From contig DASSSY010000008.1 in the NCBI GenBank assembly GCA_035708205.1, positions 62,001 through 126,000 of the forward strand: a DNA stretch of 64,000 bases, written 5' to 3'. Shown piece after piece: positions 18,778-27,793 of this stretch; position 1 is the stretch's first letter; the number at the start of each line of letters is the position of its first letter. This DNA is from DASSSY01 sp035708205. Lineage in GTDB: Bacteria; Bacteroidota; Bacteroidia; Chitinophagales; Chitinophagaceae. The position numbers and the translations under genes were made by a program. A model generated the notes under the pieces. That model did not search any database, was not told where the DNA came from, and worked only from the letters and a program-made list of their open reading frames with translations.

Positions 18778-20620
18778 GATAATTAGCAAGTAGAATGACG
18801 GATTCAGGTTCAATATTTATTTGTCCGTTATTATCCTGGGCCGGGAAATTTTTTTTCCCCAGCCACCTGGTGTCGGACGAAGAAAGTAAAGAGCGCCAGC
18901 GCCCGTTTTCCTGCTTCAGGGATATGGTACGGCTACCTTTTGAGTAGTTGAACATGCAAAGTATATGCTGCTCCTTAAAGATCCGGTCTACAACTAATAT
19001 TCCTGTTCCCGTTTTGTATGATACATTAACGGACCGCCGGTCGTAATTTCTTAAAGGCAATTCGGATTTCCGGAGGGCGATGAGGAATTTGTAAAACGAG
19101 AGCAAAACGCCGGTCTGACCTTCCCGGCGTTCTTTCCATTGTAATCTGGCGCTTAAGAAAGTTTCTTCTTCATGAGGATCAAGAGGCTGACCTTCCGATG
19201 CAAAATGTGCAAATTCTTCCCTCCGGCCCTGTATGACGCGGTTCCTCAAATCCGCATCCGCGAAATCGGCGAAGTATGGGAACGGGCTTTCGGTTCCCCA
19301 TTCTTCGCCCATAAACAGCAAAGGGATGAACGGGCTCGTTATCACGGCTGCGGCTACCAGCTTTTGCGTATCAAAGCTTATTTCGGGGACAAAACGTTCG
19401 CCTTTTGCCTTGTTGCCAACCTGATCGTGGTTTTGTGAGAACACAATAAAATGATCATAGCTTAACCCGGTCGTTGAGGTTCCGAACCGGCGCTGTCGCC
19501 GGTGGGAATACTGGCCGGTAAATACATACGCGTTTTTATAGGACCTGGCTAAATCCCGAATGCCGGAAAAGTCAGTATAGCGGCCACATTTGTCCTGGTC
19601 AGTGGCAACCGCCAGGGCATGGTGAAAATCATCGCACCATTGAGCGTCTAGCCCCAACCCGCCGTCTTCCTTCCCACGCACAATGATGCTGTTATTTAAG
19701 TCGGATTCGGCCATCAGGTATTTTGGTGTCGGCTTACCTTTGTTAAATGCGGCAACTTCATCGGCAAGCTCTTTGAGAATATGGACAGGGCTGAAATCCT
19801 TTATGGCATGGATGGCATCCAGCCTTAACGCGTCCACATGAAAGTCCCGGAACCACATCAGGGCGTTTTCAAGGTAATATTGCCGGACAGGGTCACAATA
19901 AGCATCATCAAAATTAATAGCTTTACCCCAGGGGGTCTTATATTTATCGGTAAAATATGGCCCGTAATGCTCAAGGCAGTTCCCTTCAGGGCCTATATGG
20001 TTATAAACGACGTCCAATATCACGGCAATCCCTTTCTGGTGACAGGTATCCGTCAGGTGCCGAAAGGCTGTCGCGCCGCCGTAACTGTTTTGAACGGCGA
20101 ATGGGAATACGCCGTCATAACCCCAGTTCCGTTCACCTGGAAACTGGGCAACGGGCATGAACTCTATCGCCGTAATGCCCAGATCCCTTAACGCATCGAG
20201 ATGGCTGATGATTCCCGCGAAATCCCCTGTCGGGCTGAAGGTGCCGGTATGGAGCTCGTAAATGATGTAGTCTCCTATCGGTGGGTTCTTCCATTCCTTA
20301 TCTCTCCAGGAATAATCATGCAGATCTATTGCACGGGAAGGGCCTTCGATCCCCATAGGTTGGGATAGCGAAGCGGGATCGGGACGTTTTTTCCCATTTA
20401 AAATGAAGAAATAAAGATCCCCGGGCTTTATCTTTTCCGTCACTGCCTGCCAATAACCGTTTTGGCTGTGTTGCAGCTTTAATTTTACATGCCTGCTTTC
20501 GTTATACAGATCGACGGTTTCCGCGAAAGGCGCCCAAACGGCGACAAATGCCAGCCCTCTTGTGAAGCCAATGCCTAAGGTCTTTTGCTTGTGGTTCAGC
20601 GATGTCATAGTTTTAATCAT
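18764..20620 (-). CDS. treZ: malto-oligosyltrehalose trehalohydrolase
   Basis: A 618-aa GH13 enzyme that releases trehalose from maltooligosyl-trehalose made by TreY. After a short N-terminal beta domain (LAFVAVWAPFAETVDLY), the family motifs appear: GDYIIYELHTGTFSPTGDF, FMPVAQFPGERNWGYDGVF, the nucleophile region VDALRLDAIHAIKD, the Glu of YLMAESDLN and FSQNHDQVGNKAKGER. It overlaps glgX by 8 bp (ATGATTAA) and treY by 14 bp, so glgX-treZ-treY/malQ is one translationally coupled operon. A second in-frame ATG lies four codons downstream. Confidence 0.95.
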   Translation of the reverse strand: MIKTMTSLNHKQKTLGIGFTRGLAFVAVWAPFAETVDLYNESRHVKLKLQHSQNGYWQAVTEKIKPGDLYFFILNGKKRPDPASLSQPMGIEGPSRAIDLHDYSWRDKEWKNPPIGDYIIYELHTGTFSPTGDFAGIISHLDALRDLGITAIEFMPVAQFPGERNWGYDGVFPFAVQNSYGGATAFRHLTDTCHQKGIAVILDVVYNHIGPEGNCLEHYGPYFTDKYKTPWGKAINFDDAYCDPVRQYYLENALMWFRDFHVDALRLDAIHAIKDFSPVHILKELADEVAAFNKGKPTPKYLMAESDLNNSIIVRGKEDGGLGLDAQWCDDFHHALAVATDQDKCGRYTDFSGIRDLARSYKNAYVFTGQYSHRRQRRFGTSTTGLSYDHFIVFSQNHDQVGNKAKGERFVPEISFDTQKLVAAAVITSPFIPLLFMGEEWGTESPFPYFADFADADLRNRVIQGRREEFAHFASEGQPLDPHEEETFLSARLQWKERREGQTGVLLSFYKFLIALRKSELPLRNYDRRSVNVSYKTGTGILVVDRIFKEQHILCMFNYSKGSRTISLKQENGRWRSLLSSSDTRWLGKKNFPAQDNNGQINIEPESVILLANYHVPS

Positions 20621-22745
20621 CGTTCCTTGTATTTTTCAGGATAATTACCGCTCTCCCGTCCACGGTAAGACATGCTGAGGATGGATATTTAGTTCCCTCG
20701 GCAATGATCAATGCGGTATCCAGGATACATTCCCATTGGTGACCGAATTCGTCACCGGGAAGCTGATAATCGATTGGCTGATGATAGGCGTTAAATAAGA
20801 CGTAAATATTGTCATCCGTGAGCGTCATCCCCGTTTGATCCACCATATGGATACCGCTGCCGTTCAGGAATACGGCAAGGGATTTGGCAAAGTCATGGCG
20901 CCAGTTTTCATCGGTCATTTCATTGCCGTCAGGTAAAAACCACGCGATATCCTGTATGTTGCTGCTTTCTGATGATTGTCCCTTTAACCATCGTCTGCAG
21001 CGAAATACAGGATGTGCTTTACGGATCCTAATGAGCTTCCGGGTAAAAGCCAGTAATTCCTGGTCGATGGCCTCCCAGTTAAGCCAGGACAGGTCGTTGT
21101 CCTGGCAATAGGCGTTGTTATTGCCTTTCTGGCTGCGGCCCGCTTCATCGCCGTACAGCAGCATCGGAACGCCCTGCGAAAGAAATAAAGTGGCCAGGAA
21201 ATTACGGCTCTGGCGGTTTCTTAGCTGTAATATTTCAGGATTCCCCGTTTCTCCTTCAGCACCGCAGTTCCAGCTCCTGTTCTCATTTTCACCGTCTTCA
21301 TTGTTTTCCCCGTTCGCCTCGTTATGCTTATGGTTGTAAGATACAAGATCACGCAGGGTAAACCCGTCGTGGGCCGTGACGAAATTAATGCTGGAAGTAG
21401 GGTAGCGGTCATCCTTATATAGGTCCGCCGACCCGGTGAAACGACAGGCGAAGGCCGCCAGCATGCTGTTTTCCCCCCGCCAGTAATCACGGATACAGTC
21501 CCGGTACATACCGTTCCATTCCGCCCACCCGGGCGGGAATTTGCCGATCTGGTAGCCGCCTTCTCCCAAATCCCAGGGCTCTGCAATTAATTTAACCTGG
21601 GAAATCACGGGATCCTGGTGAATGATATCAAAAAATGAGCCCAGGCGGTCCACCTCATGCAATTCCCGAGCCAGCGTTGACGCCAGGTCAAAACGAAAGC
21701 CGTCTACATGCATTTCCTGGATCCAGTACCTCAGGCTGTCCATTATCAGACGCAGGACATTTGGCTGTACAACATTGAGTGTATTTCCCGTGCCGGTATA
21801 ATCTTTATAATACCGGCGGTCCTCCATAAGACGGTAATAGGAACAATTGTCTATTCCCTTAAAGCTCAGGGTAGGGCCGAGATGATTACCTTCGGCCGTA
21901 TGGTTATAGACAACATCCAGGATCACCTCGATACCGGCCTTGTGCAGCGCTTTCACCATTTCCTTGAACTCCGTGACCTGTTGCCCCCGGTTGCCCGAGG
22001 ACGCATATCGTACATCAGGAGCGAAAAAACCAATAGTATTATAGCCCCAGTAATTTACCAGGCCTTTACCCGCAAGTGTCCGGCTGGTCACGAAGTGATG
22101 TACCGGCATGAGCTCAATGGCCGTAATGCCCGTTTCTTTCAGGTAGCGAATTGATACGGGATGGGCCAAAGCTGCGTAACTGCCCCTGATATTTTCCGGA
22201 ATTTCGGCGTGCAAACGGGTAAATCCTTTTACATGACACTCATAAATAATCGTCTGTGTATAGGGAACGCGTGGCGGGACGTCATCACCCCAGTCAAATG
22301 ACGGGTCAGTAACCACCGATTTCGGAATATAGGCTGCACTGTCCGCGCTGTCGGGCGATAAATCCTTATCCTCACTTTCCATATCATAGCCGAAAAGCGC
22401 ATCATTCCAGGCAATCGTACCTGAAAGCGCTTTGGCGTAGGGGTCGATCAATAGCTTATGGGGGTTAAAACGGTGCCCTTCCGCCGGGTCATAAACCCCG
22501 TGTATTTTATACCCGTAAAGCTGACCGGCTTTGATCCCGGGCAGGTATATATGCCAGACATTAAATGTCTTTTCCGTCAGCTTTATGACCGAGGACGGTT
22601 GCTCATCTTCGCCATGCTCAAACAGCCATAACTCAACAGCGGTGGCGTTTTCGGAAAAAAGGGCAAAATTGGCCCCGTCTTTTTGAAGCGTTACGCCTAA
22701 GGGGAAGGGTGTTCCGGGCTGGGATTTTATCTGGTTTTCGGCCAT
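20613..22745 (-). CDS. glgX: glycogen debranching enzyme GlgX
   Basis: A 710-aa isoamylase-type GH13 enzyme that hydrolyses alpha-1,6 branches of glycogen, providing linear maltodextrins for TreY and MalQ. The N-terminal CBM48 region is TPFPLGVTLQKDGANFALFS. The catalytic barrel has ELMPVHHFVTSRTL, GFRFDLASTLARE, VKLIAEPWDLGEGGYQ and the GlgX hallmark HDGFTLRDLVSYNHKHNEAN. The length matches the family. It is the first gene of the - strand operon; its promoter must lie in the gap after 22745. Confidence 0.95.
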   Translation of the reverse strand: MAENQIKSQPGTPFPLGVTLQKDGANFALFSENATAVELWLFEHGEDEQPSSVIKLTEKTFNVWHIYLPGIKAGQLYGYKIHGVYDPAEGHRFNPHKLLIDPYAKALSGTIAWNDALFGYDMESEDKDLSPDSADSAAYIPKSVVTDPSFDWGDDVPPRVPYTQTIIYECHVKGFTRLHAEIPENIRGSYAALAHPVSIRYLKETGITAIELMPVHHFVTSRTLAGKGLVNYWGYNTIGFFAPDVRYASSGNRGQQVTEFKEMVKALHKAGIEVILDVVYNHTAEGNHLGPTLSFKGIDNCSYYRLMEDRRYYKDYTGTGNTLNVVQPNVLRLIMDSLRYWIQEMHVDGFRFDLASTLARELHEVDRLGSFFDIIHQDPVISQVKLIAEPWDLGEGGYQIGKFPPGWAEWNGMYRDCIRDYWRGENSMLAAFACRFTGSADLYKDDRYPTSSINFVTAHDGFTLRDLVSYNHKHNEANGENNEDGENENRSWNCGAEGETGNPEILQLRNRQSRNFLATLFLSQGVPMLLYGDEAGRSQKGNNNAYCQDNDLSWLNWEAIDQELLAFTRKLIRIRKAHPVFRCRRWLKGQSSESSNIQDIAWFLPDGNEMTDENWRHDFAKSLAVFLNGSGIHMVDQTGMTLTDDNIYVLFNAYHQPIDYQLPGDEFGHQWECILDTALIIAEGTKYPSSACLTVDGRAVIILKNTRNDD

Positions 22746-23228
22746 AAATAAGTGTTTCTTTTAATGGTATATGTATTTCCTGTGCAGATTAAAATACATC
22801 TTTCCGCAGAAGACCTTGCAGCGAAGGACGCTTACAACCGTGTAAGTGCGCCGCTCCGGCTGGTTGTCCGTCCGGAAGAGTCTTCAGGTCTCGATTGTTG
22901 GCGCCATCTTCCGCTAAATGAATAACAACCAAAGCTGTGAAATGGTTTGAAACGGGTTAAAGATGAGAAGCGATAACCTTGCTTAAATAGTTATGGCTTC
23001 ATCATTGGCGGAGTCCCTGCCTTCAGGTTGACAAGGTTATAAATTCGAACTGTCATTGAAAGGTCGGAATGAGGGGATTAATTGTATGGATTTTACCACA
23101 ATGTGCCTACGGAAGTAAACAAATGTTCTGGGGTGTTTAAGAACAGATTTCTGATATACAGTTATTTAGATGAATGGCATGCCGTGTGTTTATTCCAATG
23201 ATATTGTTCACAATAAAACATTTTGGTT
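22746..23228. other. 483-bp gap between divergent glgX and KGG genes
   Basis: This region holds the promoters for the glgX operon (-) and the KGG stress gene (+). A small hairpin is visible near 22829-22844 (CTTACA, ACCG, TGTAAG). No open frame of protein-like character and no clear TAnnTTTG element were found. Confidence 0.35.
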
Positions 23229-23795
23229 ATGACACAAAACAGATCTCGCTATGGCGGCGGTAGTTCAGGAAGAAGCAATGCCTTACAGAGCAAACGCTCA
23301 GATTATGGAAGAGAGCATCAGTACGACGATGATTATAATTCAGCTTATGAGGAAGGCTATAACCATGGCTACGAAGACGCCCTCAATGAAGATGAGTATG
23401 ATGACGAGGATTATGATGAGGATGATGAAGAAGATGAGTATGACGGAGGCAACGATGATTCAGATGACGAATGGGAGGAGGATGAAGAGGACGATGATGA
23501 AAGAAGCGCCGGCGGCCGTTCCCGTCGTGGTTTTGCTGCTATGAGTAAGGAACAGCGGACCAGGATTGCCAGGAAAGGAGGCCAGGCGTCTCATCGTGGC
23601 GATAGCAATCGGGGCGGCAGCTCCTCTTCGCAAAGCAGTCGCAATAGCGGGCGGGGCAGCTCGGATTCCGGCAGCTCCAACCGGGGTTTTGCATCCATGA
23701 GTAAAGAAAAACGTCGTCAAATCGCGGCCAAGGGCGGGCGATCATCCCATGGTGGCGGCCGCAGCGGCTATGGAAGCCGGAGCAATAACCGCTAA
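23229..23795 (+). CDS. acidic protein with two KGG stress motifs
   Basis: A 188-aa low-complexity protein starting at the ATG at 23229 (MTQNRSRYGGG). It has an SR/G-rich N-terminus, a strongly acidic centre (about residues 55-95, almost all Asp and Glu), then two copies of the KGG motif: RGFAAMSKEQRTRIARKGG and RGFASMSKEKRRQIAAKGG. Each copy is followed by SH and a Gly/Ser/Arg-rich linker. KGG motifs (PF10685) occur in Con-10 and GsiB-type general stress or desiccation proteins, which are thought to be intrinsically disordered. It heads a run of + strand stress genes. The long acidic tract is unusual for the family. Confidence 0.75.
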   Translation: MTQNRSRYGGGSSGRSNALQSKRSDYGREHQYDDDYNSAYEEGYNHGYEDALNEDEYDDEDYDEDDEEDEYDGGNDDSDDEWEEDEEDDDERSAGGRSRRGFAAMSKEQRTRIARKGGQASHRGDSNRGGSSSSQSSRNSGRGSSDSGSSNRGFASMSKEKRRQIAAKGGRSSHGGGRSGYGSRSNNR

Positions 23796-23870
23796 TCGCG
23801 GCAGGCATCTCATAGCCGGGTGAATGCCTTTGAACAGCCCGGCTTTTTTAACCTTTTAAATCAAAATCTT

Positions 23871-24410
23871 ATGGAAAATACATTGTCAAAATCAGGGAAA
23901 ACGAAGGAGAATGAGATAAACGGCCCCTTACATCAATTTTTTGTAGATGCGCTCAAGGATATCTACTGGGTAGAAAAGCAACTTGTAAAAGTATTGCAGA
24001 AGATGGAGGAAGCCGCTACAACTGACGAGCTAAAGGAAGCGTTTGAAGATCATTTATACATCACCAAGAAGCACGTCAGGCGCCTGAACAAAGTGTTTAA
24101 ATTAATTGAAGAGCAACCTTCTGAAAATAAATGCGAGGCCATGGAAGGCCTGATCAAAGAAGGAGAAGCTGTTATCAAAAAGACTGAAGAGGGAACGATG
24201 ACGCGTGACGCCGCCCTGGTCATTGCCGCGCAGAAGGTAGAGCATTATGAAATAGCCACTTACGGTGGCCTGGTCGCTTTGGCAAAAACGATGGGACATG
24301 AAACGGCTGCCTGTTTGTTGGAACAAACCCTCGATGAAGAAGAGGAAACGGACCGCAACCTGACTGAATTAGCGGAAACGTATATAAATTTTGAGGCGCA
24401 GGAAGATTAA
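23871..24410 (+). CDS. ferritin-like DUF892 (YciF/YciE-type) stress protein
   Basis: A 179-aa DUF892 protein, a paralogue of the one at 3390-3905. The shared motifs are FFVDALKDIYWVEKQLVKVL, KKHVRRLNKVFKLIEE, KCEAMEGLIKEGEAVI, AQKVEHYEIATYGGL and QTLDEEEETDRNL. The ATG at 23871 (MENTLSKSGK) is preferred over an in-frame GTG or ATG about 17 codons upstream, whose residues do not match the family. It follows the KGG gene by 75 bp on the same strand and is followed by two more small stress-type genes. Confidence 0.88.
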   Translation: MENTLSKSGKTKENEINGPLHQFFVDALKDIYWVEKQLVKVLQKMEEAATTDELKEAFEDHLYITKKHVRRLNKVFKLIEEQPSENKCEAMEGLIKEGEAVIKKTEEGTMTRDAALVIAAQKVEHYEIATYGGLVALAKTMGHETAACLLEQTLDEEEETDRNLTELAETYINFEAQED

Positions 24411-24460
24411 TATTGAATAATGCCGGATCACCTTTTCTTAATGGCCGCAAACCGTATAGT

Positions 24461-24682
24461 ATGGATACACGACGGATAAAACTACCCGAAAAAGTGAAAA
24501 CCCCGACAGGAACAGGCTGCGTCGTGCGGGTTTTCATTAGTAGGGGTAAATATGCATGCTTGGAAATTGCAATGGATAAAGAGCATGTTGTAAGGATTTA
24601 CGAAATGGATGAAATTACTTTTGTCAACCGAAAAGACAAAAATATCGCCGTGCCTTTAATCAAAACGGACGGCTTGTATTAA
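24461..24682 (+). CDS. small hypothetical protein
   Basis: A 73-aa protein from the ATG at 24461 (MDTRRIKLPEKVKTPTGTGC). It alternates short beta-prone segments (GCVVRVFISRGKYACLEIAM, HVVRIYEMDEITFV) with charged turns and has no signal peptide. It resembles a small beta-barrel but no family is recognised. It lies 51 bp after the DUF892 gene and 44 bp before the PA2169-type gene, so it may be part of the same transcript. Confidence 0.5.
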   Translation: MDTRRIKLPEKVKTPTGTGCVVRVFISRGKYACLEIAMDKEHVVRIYEMDEITFVNRKDKNIAVPLIKTDGLY

Positions 24683-24725
24683 AAACACAATTATCGGATC
24701 ATTTACCTTAAAAAATATTGAAGTT

Positions 24726-25175
24726 ATGAAAGACAATACAATAGAAACCTTGCAAGACCTGATGAAAATCAACAACGACCGTATCAGAGGATATAAAAAG
24801 GCAAGCGAGAACCTGCAACAAGGCCAGGAGCATCTGAAAACATTGTTTAAAGATTTGGAGGAACAGAGCGCTGCAAACAATGTGCAGATCAGAGATGAGC
24901 TTGAAAAGCTCGGGGGAGATCTGGAAGCCAGTACCACAACCGGCGGAAAATTATTCCGGACATGGATGGACCTGAAAGATGCATTTGGCGTAGACAGCGC
25001 GGGAAGTGTCCTGGAAAGTTGCGAAAGAGGTGAGGATGCGGCTAAAAACGCTTATCAGAGCGCTTTGAGCTCGGGAAACCTTACCGATTCCATTACAAAC
25101 GTCATTAAGCAACAATCCGCCAAGCAATTGGAAGCCCATAATAAAATTAAGCAATTGCGGGATCAGCAGCAGTGA
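24726..25175 (+). CDS. PA2169-type four-helix-bundle protein (DUF2383)
   Basis: A 149-aa all-helical protein. The N-terminal part, TIETLQDLMKINNDRIRGYK, and the mid-protein GKLFRTWMDLKDAFG and VLESCERGEDAAKNAYQ match the PA2169 family, a ferritin-like four-helix bundle with a DUF2383 domain. The role is unknown; members are common in stress gene clusters beside DUF892 proteins, as here. The stop codon overlaps a small hairpin at 25174-25189. Confidence 0.85.
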   Translation: MKDNTIETLQDLMKINNDRIRGYKKASENLQQGQEHLKTLFKDLEEQSAANNVQIRDELEKLGGDLEASTTTGGKLFRTWMDLKDAFGVDSAGSVLESCERGEDAAKNAYQSALSSGNLTDSITNVIKQQSAKQLEAHNKIKQLRDQQQ

Positions 25176-25898
25176 CCTGCTAACAGGTCCTGAACATCAT
25201 CCATCGGTGGAAAGTATTCAAGACGGCCATTTATAATGTTCATAATAGGCAAAGTTGTAAATTTTCGGTAGTATCCCACTAATATGCGGAAGTGAATGAT
25301 CTCAGGACATTGCTGCCGGTAGAACAGGTACCCGTTTGTATGCCGGTATAATCAACCCTCATCTGTCAGGATTGAGTATACCGGCATCCCTGTTTCAGGA
25401 CGGCAGCATATCTTCCGACTTATCATTAAGTATTAAAAGGGAGAATATCCCGGTAAATTGCTTATCCGCTGCTGCTGAATGCTAAGACCGGTGCTGATTC
25501 CACTGGGAAAATGACCGGTAAACCGTTCGTTCCTGTTGGACAATGACTTCTTTATTTTTCAGGACATATCCCGGATGACAACCCGCTTGCCAGGTATTGA
25601 AAGCGGCCAGGGTTCTGATAGACCCTATAGGGCAACCGGGCGCCATTCAGAAATAAATATTGAGTTCTTTGGACAATAATGGAATTTCAGGAGAATAGCC
25701 CCGAAGGATTATTTTTTGATTTTTTTATTTTCAAGTCAATATTGGTATTATTTATATAATATTTTGTATGTACATTGATTTGAAAAGCAAATATTAAGTT
25801 TTAAATATGAACAAAAGGATAAAATATAGTTATATAATGATGTTTGATATAGTAAAAAAAAGCCAATTTTTTTTGCAAAATGCATTTCCTGATATTTA
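25176..25898. other. 723-bp gap containing hairpins, no gene
   Basis: After the PA2169 gene there is a small hairpin (25174-25189) and a strong one at 25340-25387. The rest up to about 25700 has no convincing frame. From about 25700 to 25898 it becomes very A+T-rich, with runs of T and A, as expected for the promoter region of the regulator gene that follows. Confidence 0.4.
25340..25387. terminator. 20-bp imperfect inverted repeat hairpin
   Basis: Bases 25340-25359 and 25368-25387 pair over 20 positions with two mismatches, leaving an 8-base loop. The outer 11 bp are perfect (ATGCCGGTATA and its complement). There is no T tract after the stem. It lies about 165 bp after the PA2169 stop and could be a terminator or a structured RNA or protein-binding element. 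Confidence 0.45.
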
Positions 25899-25937
25899 AT
25901 GACTAACTTCATTTACATCCAAGAAATTAAGCTCGAT

Positions 25938-27392
25938 ATGAAAAGGTTATTATTATTAAGCAATGATGCGTTATTATGCAAGCTGTTTGAACGTTATGCA
26001 AAGCAATTTTCACTACAAACAACTGTTATCCAGGATATGGAAAAGGCGCTCCATTTACTTCAGAAAGGACAGTGCGAAGCGATAGTGGCCAATGTTCCGT
26101 TACTTTCCGAAAGCTGCCCGAAAAAGATTATCCGGCGTATACATGAAGTGAATGCGTACATACCCGTTTTCATTATGGTCGATAAAATAGATGTTTCGGA
26201 AGCCATCACTTTGACGAAATTGGGGGCTGAATATTGCTACTCCAAGCCGTACGCGCTTGAACAGATCACTGATCATATTCTTAACTCTTTAAAAAACGTA
26301 CCGATGCCAAAAGATGTTGCTCAAGCGGTGGCCGGCTCTGATCATCCCCGATATTTAAGAGCGAAAAGCCAGCTCTCCGAACATTTGTATAAACAAATCG
26401 ATTTGGTTGCCGACACGAACTTCAAGGTTGTCATTTACGGGGAGACGGGGACCGGCAAGGAATCCGTGGCGCGCAGGCTGTGCAATGGTAAATATAAGAA
26501 CAAGCCGTTCGTCCCGGTTGACTGTGGCTGCCTGAACCGGGAGCTGGCGGGCAGCGAATTATTCGGGCATGTAAAAGGCAGTTTTAGCGGCGCTTATAGT
26601 GATAAGAAAGGCGCGTTTGAAGAGGCGAACGGGGGAACTATTTTTTTAGATGAGATCGGTAACCTGGATTATTCCGTGCAGATATTATTGCTGAGGGCCA
26701 TTGAGGAAAAAAAGATAAAAAGAGTCGGTAGCAATGAGGAAATAGATATCGACGTCAGGATTATTGCCGCCTCTAATGAAAAGCTTTCCGATGCCGTTCA
26801 GAACGGTAAGTTCCGGGAAGACCTCTATTACCGGTTAAATGAATTCGAGATCGTTATTCCTCCTCTCAGGGAGAGAATGGATGATGTGGAGCTGTTTATA
26901 GATTTCTTTATTGATGAGGCTAACCGGGATTTAGGGAAAAATATTGCAGGCGTCCAACCTGATCTTCTGGAGAAGTTAAAATCCTATGACTGGCCCGGCA
27001 ACATCAGGGAATTAAAAAATGTCATAAGACGCGGAAGCCTGATGGCAACTGACAGGATCACCTTTTCCTGTATGTCCTCCGAGTTCTTGCACCGGCTGGA
27101 GAATCCGCAAACGGAGCAGGACCTTCCGCTGTTAAACGCCGATACCTCTTCATCTTCAGCAGGGGAGAAAAAAGAAAGCCTGAAGGCGAAAAGCATTATT
27201 GCCGAATATGAAGAAATTATTGGTATGCTTAGGAAAGTGAATTTTAATAAAACCAAAGCCGCTCAGCGTTTGAATATCAATAGGACAACGCTATATAACA
27301 AGCTACGAGCTTTTCATGAGCTTATCGCCGTTCAGGGTTTCTCAACGGTCGATGCGACGCCGGATATGCCTTTCTATGGCAGCATTGATTAA
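25938..27392 (+). CDS. sigma-54-dependent response regulator with degenerate receiver
   Basis: A protein of about 484 aa from MKRLLLLSND; an in-frame ATG at 25899 adds 13 residues. Residues 1-120 form a receiver-like domain that keeps the acidic ND near the start and the Lys of YSKPY, but the position of the phosphoacceptor Asp reads IVANV (Asn52). Then comes an AAA+ domain: Walker A GETGTGKE (near 168), a GSFSGA variant of the GAFTGA loop (near 214) that contacts sigma-54, Walker B TIFLDEIGN, and YYRLNEFEIVIPPLRER. A C-terminal Fis-type helix-turn-helix is NKTKAAQRLNINRTTLYNKL. It is probably constitutively poised or regulated without phosphorylation. Confidence 0.9.
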   Translation: MKRLLLLSNDALLCKLFERYAKQFSLQTTVIQDMEKALHLLQKGQCEAIVANVPLLSESCPKKIIRRIHEVNAYIPVFIMVDKIDVSEAITLTKLGAEYCYSKPYALEQITDHILNSLKNVPMPKDVAQAVAGSDHPRYLRAKSQLSEHLYKQIDLVADTNFKVVIYGETGTGKESVARRLCNGKYKNKPFVPVDCGCLNRELAGSELFGHVKGSFSGAYSDKKGAFEEANGGTIFLDEIGNLDYSVQILLLRAIEEKKIKRVGSNEEIDIDVRIIAASNEKLSDAVQNGKFREDLYYRLNEFEIVIPPLRERMDDVELFIDFFIDEANRDLGKNIAGVQPDLLEKLKSYDWPGNIRELKNVIRRGSLMATDRITFSCMSSEFLHRLENPQTEQDLPLLNADTSSSSAGEKKESLKAKSIIAEYEEIIGMLRKVNFNKTKAAQRLNINRTTLYNKLRAFHELIAVQGFSTVDATPDMPFYGSID

Positions 27393-27414
27393 AATGCCCT
27401 CAACTGAAGGCTTA

Positions 27415-27469
27415 ATGGCAACATAAATGCCGCCTGTTCGTTCGAAACAGGCGGCATTTATGTTGCCAT
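27415..27469. terminator. perfect 24-bp hairpin after the sigma-54 activator gene
   Basis: Bases 27415-27438 and 27446-27469 are perfect inverted repeats with a 7-base loop (CGTTCGA). The stem starts 23 bp after the stop of the activator gene. There is no T run, but the stem is long and GC-rich in its centre. It is likely a transcription terminator. Confidence 0.65.
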
Positions 27470-27498
27470 GAGAAGTTCCTCATAAAAATAATAATGGT

Positions 27499-27590
27499 GT
27501 TTAAGCGGAAACGGTTGGGTATTAACGCTGTAAGATCTCTTTGGCCAGGTTGAGATAGTTAAGTTTAAGCGGAAACGGTTGGGTATTAAC
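27499..27590. repeat. two exact 28-bp direct repeats separated by 36 bp
   Basis: The copies at 27499-27526 and 27563-27590 are identical over 28 bases, beginning GTTTAAGCGG and ending GGGTATTAAC. The spacer is 36 bp. The spacing of 64 bp is not a multiple of 3, so this is not a peptide repeat. The geometry resembles a minimal CRISPR array of two repeats and one spacer, but there is no third copy and no cas gene in the window. It may equally be a paired binding site or a remnant of a mobile element. Confidence 0.6.
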
Positions 27591-27793
27591 CCGAGAAGAG
27601 AAATTTTAGCCTGGCTTTCCACGGAACATATAATGATGGCCAAGCGCCATAAGCTCATTTTCAAACGATAAAGACGAAGAATATAATGACCGTAATTTTT
27701 GATGGCGGCCGGGCCGGAACATGACAAACCTCCATAGTAAAACACCCGACGGTATATTTGAATATGAAATACCTGTTTAAATCCAGGCTTCCT

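Noticed and set aside
27499..27590. A functional CRISPR array
   Set aside because: Only two repeats and no cas genes; reported as a repeat only.
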